Shown here one piece after another: positions 1 to 7,258 of a stretch of 36,423 nucleotides of DNA. Source of the DNA: Spirochaetota bacterium (GTDB taxonomy: Bacteria; Spirochaetota; UBA4802; UB4802); assembly GCA_029907515.1 (NCBI GenBank), contig JARYLT010000018.1:1-36423 (forward strand), read 5' to 3'. The position numbers and the translations under genes are program-made. A model generated the notes under the pieces. The model had not been told where the DNA came from. It worked only from the letters and a program-made list of their open reading frames with translations, and did no database searches. Positions within the stretch are counted from its first letter, which is position 1. Every line of letters starts with the position of its first letter.

Positions 1-237
1 TGGCCAGGGAAACCGATGACGTTCCAGACGCTTACTCCAGATACAGAATCCATTTGTATCCCAATACAATACTTTGATAATACTTCTACTCCTGTTACAA
101 AACACATACAATGATCCATCAAATACATTCTTTCCCATGGCGTTTTGCACTATATATGCTAACCCATTGTACTGCTTCCGCATATCAGTTGCTCCTGGCT
201 TTATGTATATACGTACCCTGTCCCAGTCTATCTGCAT
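1..237 (-). CDS. tnpB: IS66 family accessory protein TnpB, 3' end cut by window edge
   Basis: Reading the minus strand from an ATG at 237 gives an open frame to base 1 with no stop (79 residues). It starts MQIDWDRVRIYIKPGATDMR and continues with a VFDGSLYVFCNRSR-type block. This is the usual N-terminal half of the IS66 Orf2/TnpB protein, which helps transposition by an unknown mechanism. The start overlaps the end of tnpA by 10 bases, and GGAGG inside the tnpA tail lies just upstream, so translation is probably coupled. The C-terminal part and the large transposase gene (tnpC) would lie outside the window to the left. The frame is intact as far as it can be seen. The family call is firm; whether the whole element is functional cannot be told. 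Confidence 0.85.
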   Translation of the reverse strand, partial: MQIDWDRVRIYIKPGATDMRKQYNGLAYIVQNAMGKNVFDGSLYVFCNRSRSIIKVLYWDTNGFCIWSKRLERHRFPWP

Positions 238-566
238 ACTGCCTCCTGTAGCACAGTAATCACCATTTTCAATGTATCCCTGCTTATACCCTCGTTTACG
301 TGTACCGTTATGCCACCTATGTCGATTGCTACTGGATATTCCCTTCCTGTAGTTATTGTATTGGTACCGGTGTGTGCTAAAGCCACAAATGGACTGCTCT
401 TATGTTCATCATCATGAAACTTACGATACCAAAAGCTAAATTGATGATAATTCAAATTATGTTCCCTGCAATAGGCTGCCTTACTTATCCCACTTGCTTC
501 ATACTGCTGCAGGTGTTCTTTCCAGTACTCCCGCTTTGTGTTTCTTTGCAAATCCTCTTTGTCCAT
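228..566 (-). CDS. tnpA: IS66 family accessory protein TnpA (Orf1)
   Basis: A 112-residue protein. Residues about 13-50 (REYWKEHLQQYEASGISKAA, then YCREHNLNYHQFSFWYRKF) form the helix-turn-helix typical of IS66 Orf1, which is thought to bind the element ends. The tail (about 75-112) has the short conserved VAIDIGGITVHVNEG-type block of the family. Length is normal, so the gene looks complete. The start at 566 is supported by an AAGGAGG ribosome binding site 9 bases upstream. That site is partly enclosed in a 10-bp inverted repeat (580-606). The next gene, tnpB, overlaps its end by 10 bases. Confidence 0.85.
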   Translation of the reverse strand: MDKEDLQRNTKREYWKEHLQQYEASGISKAAYCREHNLNYHQFSFWYRKFHDDEHKSSPFVALAHTGTNTITTGREYPVAIDIGGITVHVNEGISRDTLKMVITVLQEAVCR

Positions 567-872
567 TTTTGTATTCCTCCTTATGTAAATTTATGGTTTA
601 CATAAGAAAGATATACTCATACTTTTGTTTTTGTAAAGATGGGGTTATTTTGACGGGTATATTTTTATCACCAAAGGTAGTGCTTCTTTTTAAATCTTTA
701 AACACCATTAAAAATATCAACATATCTCGTTAACTATATTTAATCGTGGTATATGTTCATAGTATTAGTATCATTATGTTTCTACCTCAATTGATCAGGT
801 AACATATATATTAAATAGTTGTTATCAATAAAATGAAATTATTTCTTAATTAATGTATAAGAATACAATGTA
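567..872. other. Gene-free stretch between IS66 tnpA and the ATP-grasp/FMN gene
   Basis: About 300 AT-rich bases. Apart from the palindrome at 580-606 I see no gene, no tRNA and no clear terminator. The outer inverted repeat of the IS66 element should lie here, upstream of tnpA, but I could not identify it without its partner at the other end of the element. Confidence 0.5.
580..606 (-). promoter_or_regulatory. Perfect 10-bp inverted repeat overlapping the tnpA ribosome binding site
   Basis: CTTATGTAAA (580-589) and TTTACATAAG (597-606) are exact inverted copies separated by 7 bases. On the minus strand the inner arm runs into the AAGGAGG site of tnpA (576-582). In RNA it could hide the first bases of that site; in DNA it could be an operator. 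Restriction of transposase expression by either route is common for insertion sequences, but which applies here is inference. Confidence 0.5.
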
Positions 873-3134
873 CTATCGTACCTCTAGTGGCTGGTATGAG
901 TTGTGATGTATTTTGCGAACGATATCACCTGTGATATCATGTATTGTTGCGCAGCCTGTCAGTATCATGGCTTTTTTAAGCTCTGCCTGTAATGATTTAA
1001 GGTAATAGGCAACAGCCTCAGAACCCATTCCCACAGCAGCAATGGCAACAGGCCTGCCAATAAGCACATATTCAGCACCTAATGCTAATGCTTTTAAAAT
1101 GTCAACCCCTGTTCTAAAACCCCCATCAATTAATATATGAATGTGTCCACGTACCTCGCGCACAATATCTTCAAGTACATCCATGGTACCCACCATTTCA
1201 TCAAGTACCCTGCCGCCATGGTTTGATACAACAATTGCATGTGCGCCAGCCTCAACAGCCATAGCAGCATCGCGTGGATTCATAATTCCTTTGAGTATAA
1301 ATGGCAGATGTGTGGATGATATTATGCTTTTAAGCTCGGTTAAGCTTTTTGGCTTTACTGCCTGATGTTTTAATTCCATGGTCTTGAATACAATGGCATC
1401 AATATCCATGCCAACAGCAATAGCGCCTGCTGTTTCTGCAGCTTTAATGCGTTTAATAATTTCATCGTTATTTGCTCGTGGCTTGAATATGGGTATGCCC
1501 ATACCGCCAAATTGAGATAACGCTTCCATAGCTATTTTATATTTTTCTGGATCTGCGCCGTCACCTAAGAATGCAATGGTGCCTGCATCCATGCATCCTT
1601 TTACAACAGCTATATTGTAATCTAATTCATCTATCGCCCCACCTAAATTGGTAATAGCTCCGGTAATGGGTGCTGCCATAACGGGGAAAGACAGGTTGAT
1701 GCTAAAAAGTGAAGTAGATGTATCGGGATTGGTTACATCATGAATGACACGAGTATTGATTTTATAATTAAGGAGTGCTTCACTGTTTCGCTTGAATGAA
1801 GCTCCAGTGCCTGCACCGCCCATGCCGGGAACGCCGCTGGCGCAATCTTTGCCGTTACACTGCTTGCATACGTAGCATACTTTGCGCAACCTTTCCCGTG
1901 CAGAAATGTTGATGGTATCCATGGAAAGTTCTGATTCATCACATATTTCTATGTGTATCATTTCTTTGCACTTTCGGACAGCTTCTTCTGCTTCTTCCAG
2001 TGTATCAGCAACAGCAATGATATGTCCTGCTTTTTCAACATTGGATGTTGGTTTTTTTACTTTATCACCAGGTTTAACGGTAATGAATATTTCTGCAATG
2101 CCGGGGATCTTCAATGCTTCTTCTACACCACATATCTTTTTTACTATACCAGGCTTTGTGATGATTGCGCGTTCAATCGATACCCTGTTATACAGTGGTT
2201 CGAGGTTGCCTGGTTCCTGTCCCAATGCTACCTCAATGGCAGCACGCATTAAATTAACGCCGGTTGAAAGCGGGTAGGTATACGCAGACATAAAACCACC
2301 GGAAAGCCTGGCAGCCAGTTCCCCAATTTTTGGGCCATCCTTTGTTATTTTAATGTCGCCTTTGGCACAACCCAGGTGAATTCCTAACGCTTTAATCCCG
2401 GCTTTCATAACTTCACAGGCACTGTCCTGCACTTCTTTTGGCAACTGTGATGGCATGGTGTGCCCAGTTTCAACAAAGTGTGGAGGATATTCTATGATGC
2501 GGTCGGCGATACCGGTGAAGGTTACTTCACCGTTAAATACAACAGCATCTATGGATAATTCATGGCCTTCCATAAATTCTTCTATAATCAATTCGCCACT
2601 GGGTGAGGCGCTTTTGGCAAATGCAAAGGCATCGGCTATCTGATTTTTATTGTCAATACGTACCACACCGCGGGCGCCCATATTATCAGAGGGTTTTATA
2701 ACGACAGGAAATCCCAGAACCTTGCATGCCTTCTTTGCATCAGAAAGAGACCATACAGGGAAGAAATGGGGAGAGGGAACACCGTGCTCAAAAAACCTCG
2801 TTCGCATTTTAATTTTATTGGTTGCAGCAATGGCATCCTCAAATTTTATACCGGGGAGGTTAAGTGCATTTGCTACAGCAGCGACAGTGGCTGAAGCATC
2901 AGTTCCAACAGTCAAAACGCCAGATATAGGGGTAATCTCATGTTGTTTTTTTGCAACGCGGACTGAACCTTCAATATCACGGGTACTCATGACAATGGGG
3001 ATATCAGCATACTTCATTCCCAGAGCATTGGGGTTATAATCAGTAACTATCACCTGTAGCCCCATTTTTTGAGCTGTCTGAATAACTGGTACCTGTAAAA
3101 GGCCTCCACCAATTACCATAATGGTCTTTTTCAT
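873..3134 (-). CDS. Fusion of an ATP-grasp ligase with an FMN-dependent alpha-hydroxyacid oxidase-type domain
   Basis: 753 residues in two enzyme halves. Residues 1-100 are a Rossmann-like pre-ATP-grasp domain (VIGGG at 7-11). About 105-310 is an ATP-grasp core with the lysine VVIKPSD (144-150), the loop NMGARGV (151-157), EEFMEGHE (185-192) and GELAARLSGG (271-280) supplying the metal-binding glutamate. About 310-400 is a C-terminal lobe. A linker carries Cys420, 423, 426 and 431 followed by GMGGAGTG (437-444). About 455-740 is an FMN TIM barrel with PVMAAPITG (484-492), the catalytic SNHGGR (637-642), LIDGGFRTG (668-676) and GRP (693-695). Stand-alone clostridial FMN proteins have a similar cysteine-rich N-terminus; the ATP-grasp fusion is the unusual part. 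Start ATG at 3134 follows AGGGGG. Apparently monocistronic. Substrates are unknown: amino-acid or amine ligation by the first half and oxidation of a 2-hydroxy acid by the second are inferences. Confidence 0.85.
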   Translation of the reverse strand: MKKTIMVIGGGLLQVPVIQTAQKMGLQVIVTDYNPNALGMKYADIPIVMSTRDIEGSVRVAKKQHEITPISGVLTVGTDASATVAAVANALNLPGIKFEDAIAATNKIKMRTRFFEHGVPSPHFFPVWSLSDAKKACKVLGFPVVIKPSDNMGARGVVRIDNKNQIADAFAFAKSASPSGELIIEEFMEGHELSIDAVVFNGEVTFTGIADRIIEYPPHFVETGHTMPSQLPKEVQDSACEVMKAGIKALGIHLGCAKGDIKITKDGPKIGELAARLSGGFMSAYTYPLSTGVNLMRAAIEVALGQEPGNLEPLYNRVSIERAIITKPGIVKKICGVEEALKIPGIAEIFITVKPGDKVKKPTSNVEKAGHIIAVADTLEEAEEAVRKCKEMIHIEICDESELSMDTINISARERLRKVCYVCKQCNGKDCASGVPGMGGAGTGASFKRNSEALLNYKINTRVIHDVTNPDTSTSLFSINLSFPVMAAPITGAITNLGGAIDELDYNIAVVKGCMDAGTIAFLGDGADPEKYKIAMEALSQFGGMGIPIFKPRANNDEIIKRIKAAETAGAIAVGMDIDAIVFKTMELKHQAVKPKSLTELKSIISSTHLPFILKGIMNPRDAAMAVEAGAHAIVVSNHGGRVLDEMVGTMDVLEDIVREVRGHIHILIDGGFRTGVDILKALALGAEYVLIGRPVAIAAVGMGSEAVAYYLKSLQAELKKAMILTGCATIHDITGDIVRKIHHNSYQPLEVR

Positions 3135-3316
3135 GATGTCCCCCTATATTATGTCACATTAGCGGTACATTGCGAATAGAGCAATACTTATACTGTTATA
3201 ATTATTGGCTTTTTTAGAATAAAACTTAAATGTAATTTTTAGTTGCATTTCTGTGGCATTTCTCAATAGTATATAGTACTGTTATTGTTATAAATTGGTA
3301 AAGTAAGGGAAGGGTT

Positions 3317-4747
3317 ATGTACAAAAAAATAATTACTGTATTATTTTGCATTTGTGTGACGGCTCTGTTTGCTCAGGACCCTGAAGAATTAACCAGAGAA
3401 GGGGTTGAACTGGGCAGGAAGCAAAAATTTGATGAATCACTGCAGAAACTGGACGAATCAATTAAGTTATATAATGTCCGCTCGGCCAGGACATTGCATA
3501 ATATGGGATATGTTTATGAACTCAAAGGTGAAATTGATAAAGCTATCCCTGCATATGAAGAGGCCGTGCGGCGCAATCCAATACAAATACCATCACTGGA
3601 GAGGCTTGGTTATTTATACTACAAAACAGGTTTATTTGATAAGGCTGTTGCAACAGGTGAGCATGTTTTGAAATTGGATCCCAAAAATCAGGAGGTTATC
3701 AAATGGCTTCCTGATGCCTATAAACAGAAGCTAATTGCACAGGCAAAATCTCAGATGGAAGAAGCTGAAAAAGAAGAAAAGAAGGTTACTAAAGAAGAGG
3801 TTGTGGAAGAAGAAAAACCACAGGAAAAGAAAAGAGTGCTTTTTGCCACGTTTGAAGGAATGTCACGGATAGGTTATTTTCTTGATGGTGGAGGTTTTGA
3901 GATTGTCAGTGATAATGGCATTGGTCCCAATATGCCATATCTGTTTTATATTGATGCCGGACCATTTGATGGATGGGAAGCACGCATAACAACTGGAAAT
4001 CCTTACTATGGAGCGTTGATGCCGGATGTCAATGCATGGATGGAAAAAGTTGAAGGGATGTTTAATGCAGGGGGTTACTATTTAGGCTTTGGTGTTCTTG
4101 GCAATCACCACCGTAGCGGTGATGTGTTTGGTGAAAATAAACACCTTAATGATTATAAAATGGGGATATTATTTGGTTTTAATCAGGATAAGGCCAGGGT
4201 TGATGTTGCCCTGTACCCACGGCTTATTATGCGCGATGGGGAAAAATCAAGCGGTAAAACCTTTGATGCTGATTATTTTGATTTTGTATATACATACACA
4301 TTTGATAAATATTTACGTTATTATACAAAGCTTACTATCAATGAATTTTACTTTTTTGACCATACAGTACCAGCATGTTTGTATGCTGGTGTATATGATT
4401 TTAGTATAGGAGTTGTTCTTAACAGGTATAATGAACTAACCGGTGAAAAGAGGCTTTCGTTCAATTTTAGCCTTACAGAACGAATGTATTTTGGAAATAT
4501 AAATACAGATGATCCATATGCAAAATTTGGCAATGGGCAGGGATGGTTTGGCATTAACACAGATAAATGGACAAAAGGTGATCCTTTCTCAGGATTCAGG
4601 TCACTTTCACATGTGTTTACTGCTGGTGTAGAGGAATATATTCATAAAAATATTTTCCTTTACCAGTCACTGGGTTTTGAACTGGCTGATACATCAGAGG
4701 ACCATCATGAAATTACGTTTAAACTTGGAGCAGGTGTTGAGTTGTAG
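3317..4747 (+). CDS. Exported TPR protein with a beta-rich, probably outer-membrane, C-terminal domain
   Basis: 476 residues. A signal peptide (1-19) ends ...CVTALFA before Gln20. Residues about 22-135 hold tetratricopeptide-like helices, such as ARTLHNMGYVYELKGEIDKA and SLERLGYLYYKTGLFDKAVA, which bind other proteins. Residues about 145-172 are a charged Lys/Glu coiled linker. The rest, about 175-476, is rich in alternating aromatic and polar strands and ends in an amphipathic strand (EITFKLGAGVEL), as in outer-membrane beta-barrels. No named family is recognised. An AGGG site precedes the ATG at 3317. The inositol monophosphatase gene starts 2 bases after its stop, so the two are almost certainly co-transcribed. 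A role as a cell-envelope scaffold is inference. Confidence 0.75.
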   Translation: MYKKIITVLFCICVTALFAQDPEELTREGVELGRKQKFDESLQKLDESIKLYNVRSARTLHNMGYVYELKGEIDKAIPAYEEAVRRNPIQIPSLERLGYLYYKTGLFDKAVATGEHVLKLDPKNQEVIKWLPDAYKQKLIAQAKSQMEEAEKEEKKVTKEEVVEEEKPQEKKRVLFATFEGMSRIGYFLDGGGFEIVSDNGIGPNMPYLFYIDAGPFDGWEARITTGNPYYGALMPDVNAWMEKVEGMFNAGGYYLGFGVLGNHHRSGDVFGENKHLNDYKMGILFGFNQDKARVDVALYPRLIMRDGEKSSGKTFDADYFDFVYTYTFDKYLRYYTKLTINEFYFFDHTVPACLYAGVYDFSIGVVLNRYNELTGEKRLSFNFSLTERMYFGNINTDDPYAKFGNGQGWFGINTDKWTKGDPFSGFRSLSHVFTAGVEEYIHKNIFLYQSLGFELADTSEDHHEITFKLGAGVEL

Positions 4748-4749
4748 GT

Positions 4750-5535
4750 ATGGATTATAAAGCAATCACTGAATATGCTATCCACGTTTGCAAACAGGCG
4801 AGAGCAATCATACTGGAAGGCTATTACAGCAACGATGTAACAGTTGATTACAAAAGCAGGACAAATTTAGTAACCAATATAGATTATGAATCTGAAAAAT
4901 TAATTGTTGAAAGCATAAAAAACACATTTCCTGACCATGGCATTGTTGCAGAAGAGGGCAGTTTAAAAAAATCCAGCAGCAACTATGTATGGTATGTTGA
5001 TCCATTAGATGCTACCAATAACTTTGCACACAAGATTCCGCACTTTTGTGTTACTGTTGCATTATATTCCAGGGAGATAGCATCAACAGTTGCTGGTGTG
5101 GTCTATGAACCATTACGCGATGAATGTTTTTATGCGTGGAAGGGGGGCGGTGCCTATCTCAATACAAAACGCATATATGTTTCTCAGATTCAGGATATCG
5201 GCATTTCGGTTATTGCTACCGGTTTTCCATATAAGAAAGATGACCCGGATGTAAACAATCTGAAACAGTTTAATAATGTTTTGCCACATGTTCAGGGTAT
5301 ACGGCGAATGGGATCGGCAGCCATTGACCTTTCATATGTGGCATGTGGAAGGTTTGATGGATACTGGGAACCCATGCTGTATCCATGGGATATGGCAGCC
5401 GGTGCACTTATTGTGGAAGAAGCGGGAGGGATGGTTACTAAATATACTGGAGAGGCTTTTGACCCTGAATACCCTGAAATATGTGCCACCAATGGGCTCA
5501 TTCATCGTCAGCTACTTGATTGTATTAATGCATAG
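4750..5535 (+). CDS. Inositol monophosphatase family phosphatase
   Basis: 261 residues, full length for the family. It hydrolyses inositol 1-phosphate or a related sugar phosphate (also fructose-1,6-bisphosphate, NADP or PAP in some members) with two or three Mg ions. Metal ligands are visible: Glu68 in GIVAEEGS, Asp84 and Asp87 in WYVDPLDATNNF, and Asp214 in YPWDMAAG, with the closing EEAGG (223-227). The usual DPLDGT motif reads DPLDAT, a mild change that keeps the aspartates. It lies 2 bases after the TPR protein and is followed by an exported protein. The true substrate cannot be read from the sequence, so suhB is not assigned. Confidence 0.9.
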   Translation: MDYKAITEYAIHVCKQARAIILEGYYSNDVTVDYKSRTNLVTNIDYESEKLIVESIKNTFPDHGIVAEEGSLKKSSSNYVWYVDPLDATNNFAHKIPHFCVTVALYSREIASTVAGVVYEPLRDECFYAWKGGGAYLNTKRIYVSQIQDIGISVIATGFPYKKDDPDVNNLKQFNNVLPHVQGIRRMGSAAIDLSYVACGRFDGYWEPMLYPWDMAAGALIVEEAGGMVTKYTGEAFDPEYPEICATNGLIHRQLLDCINA

Positions 5536-5610
5536 ATGGTGTATTCTTCTAAATTTTGCTGGCACATTGACCGATAGATAATAAGAAACACTGTAAGATG
5601 GGCGGTTTAT

Positions 5611-6201
5611 ATGAAGAAAAAATTTTTAACAATAATTATGGTATTGTTTACATCTGTATTGCTGGCACAGACTACTCAAAAATTGGATATTCCTGTACAG
5701 TCTTTATATAGCAATCAGGTCAAAATAAAAGATATTTATTTTAACAGGAGAGTGGATACAGCTGGGAAAGGAGATGTTCTGGAGGTTGAGGTGTTGTTTG
5801 AAAATTTAACTGACAATCCCATGGATATATATGTCAACGTTATTGCTACCTATGAAAAAGAGGAGAAAACAAATTCCAGCTTTGAGATGCCGATCCCTGA
5901 AAAGGAGCGCATACGAAATTTTGTCCCTTATCCTGATGATATAGCCAATTATGAATATACTGACAGTAAAGGGAAAAAAATATTTCAGGCGTATCCAAAG
6001 AATACAAAATCAGGAATTAATCCTTTAACAAATAAACTTTATTTCTTGCCAGTAAGAGACATCTTAGTTGTACGTTCGTATCATGTATCTCCATACCGGA
6101 AAGATTTTGTATTCTTTAATTATGTTACAGTGCTTGTTTTTGACAAGGATGGCAATCCCATCATGCGCGAAGTATATGAACTGAAAGGTAAACGGAAATA
6201 A
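5611..6201 (+). CDS. Exported protein of unknown function
   Basis: 196 residues with a classic signal peptide (MKKKFLTIIMVLFTSVLLA, cleavage before Gln20). The mature part is beta-rich and mostly polar, with no cysteines and no motif I recognise. A block around residues 58-70 (VLEVEVLFENLTD) resembles the start of an immunoglobulin-like or transthyretin-like beta sandwich, but this is only an impression. It is the last gene of the 3317-6201 operon and is followed directly by a strong terminator whose arm begins at the final base of the stop codon. A periplasmic or outer-membrane-associated location is likely. Confidence 0.65.
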   Translation: MKKKFLTIIMVLFTSVLLAQTTQKLDIPVQSLYSNQVKIKDIYFNRRVDTAGKGDVLEVEVLFENLTDNPMDIYVNVIATYEKEEKTNSSFEMPIPEKERIRNFVPYPDDIANYEYTDSKGKKIFQAYPKNTKSGINPLTNKLYFLPVRDILVVRSYHVSPYRKDFVFFNYVTVLVFDKDGNPIMREVYELKGKRK

Positions 6202-6233
6202 AAAGAGGCGGTTTTAAAACCGCCTCTTTTTTA
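6201..6233. terminator. Strong bidirectional rho-independent terminator
   Basis: A perfect 15-base palindrome (6201-6215 with 6216-6230) with GAGGCGG/CCGCCTC at its core. It is flanked by A-runs on one side and T-runs on the other, so it can stop transcripts from the exported-protein gene (+) and from the convergent cytidylate kinase-like gene (-). Confidence 0.9.
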
Positions 6234-6246
6234 ACATGCTAAATAC

Positions 6247-6960
6247 TTATATAAGCTTCCGTGCCTTTAATGCAGCAATCACTATACTGGCTATCTGATC
6301 GGGTGTGAATTGCGCAACATTGAAAGTTAGGTCATATGATGCAGGGTCGTAAGCATCAAATTTTATATACTGAGTCATGAATTCATGGCGCTGTTTATCT
6401 TTTTCTTCGATAAGCTTTTCAGCTGTAAGTCTGTCTTTAATCTTCTGGATTTCCATAACTTTCTGGATACGATATTGAAGCGGAGCAACAAAGCGTACAT
6501 GTAGTCCAAAGCGTAACCCTTTTGTAATAATTACTGAACCTCTCCCCACCAGAATGGCATTTCCATGGATTGCAAGTGAACGTATGGTATTGGCAAGTTT
6601 CTGGAAAACAGCCGCCTGTGGTGGCAGATCAGAAAGCATGGTCCGCCATAATTCGCTCATTTCTTCACGCTTTTTAGTGTCGATAGTTTCCACAATCTTT
6701 TCTGAAATGTTATACTGCTCCTCAATTTTGTTAATCAAATTTTTGTCATAGGTAATCCATTTGTCAGAACGCTGTAAATCATTGAGGCTTCTGGCAATGG
6801 CTTGGGCAATATCATTTGCAAAACACCCATATTGCCTGGAAATAGTGATAAAAGGGCGGGGTACATCTTCTTTTTCAATAACCTTTTTTTCTGCCTCCCA
6901 GACCTTCATCTGGTTCTGGATCCAGCGTTCCAGTGTAGATTCTTTAATTGGGTTACTCAT
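6247..6960 (-). CDS. Cytidylate kinase-like family protein
   Basis: The product has 237 residues from ATG 6960. This start is chosen because AGGAG lies 6 bases upstream; the TTG two codons earlier is too close to that site. The protein matches the cytidylate kinase-like (Cytidylate_kin2) family: ITISRQYGCFANDIAQAIAR near residue 40, then ILVGRGSVII, a basic helix (RYRIQKV-like) and the closing DLTFNVAQFTPDQIA. In this family the usual GxxxxGK(S/T) P-loop is replaced by a Gly-rich loop. Here even that is reduced to YGCFANDIA with no Lys, so NMP-kinase activity is doubtful. Members are often nucleotide-binding proteins of unknown task. It stands alone, convergent with the operon to its left. 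Confidence 0.8.
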   Translation of the reverse strand: MSNPIKESTLERWIQNQMKVWEAEKKVIEKEDVPRPFITISRQYGCFANDIAQAIARSLNDLQRSDKWITYDKNLINKIEEQYNISEKIVETIDTKKREEMSELWRTMLSDLPPQAAVFQKLANTIRSLAIHGNAILVGRGSVIITKGLRFGLHVRFVAPLQYRIQKVMEIQKIKDRLTAEKLIEEKDKQRHEFMTQYIKFDAYDPASYDLTFNVAQFTPDQIASIVIAALKARKLI

Positions 6961-7020
6961 AATCAACTCCTATAATTGCTAAGATATAAAAATAATTATT
7001 ATAATAACAGAAAGAAAGCT

Positions 7021-7054
7021 CTTTTCCTCAGGGTATTCCCCCATTTAGGAAAAG
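7021..7054. repeat. Imperfect stem-loop in a divergent intergenic region
   Basis: CTTTTCCT (7021-7028) and AGGAAAAG (7047-7054) are exact inverted copies around an 18-base loop that itself contains GGG...CCC. It lies between the divergent starts at 6960 and 7259 and no gene ends here. It may be a leader structure or a terminator of a small transcript; its role is unknown. Confidence 0.35.
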
Positions 7055-7188
7055 GGTCTTTTAAAACATTAATCCAACTATCTAATAGTGATATATTTTT
7101 TCAATTATTTTACTTTTGATATAGTACAATTTTTATTGTACAGAATATCGTTATTTTTGTCATGTTTTTGGTAATATGTATATTTCAC

Positions 7189-7217
7189 TTGACCTGAAAC
7201 TTTATGCATGTGATAGT
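7189..7217 (+). promoter_or_regulatory. Likely sigma-70 promoter for the nucleotidyltransferase operon
   Basis: TTGACC (7189-7194), a 17-base spacer, then an extended -10 of the form TGTGATAGT ending at 7217. It sits about 40 bases before the ATG at 7259. Confidence 0.55.
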
Positions 7218-7258
7218 ATTATCATGTACACCGTTTGTATTCAAAACCTGGAGTTAAT

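Noticed and set aside
1882-2277. 131-codon open frame on the plus strand
   Set aside because: It lies opposite the conserved ATP-grasp domain and its translation resembles no protein.
4090-4410. 106-codon plus-strand frame in the TPR protein
   Set aside because: It is an out-of-frame overlap with a gene that has a signal peptide, start site and coupled neighbour.
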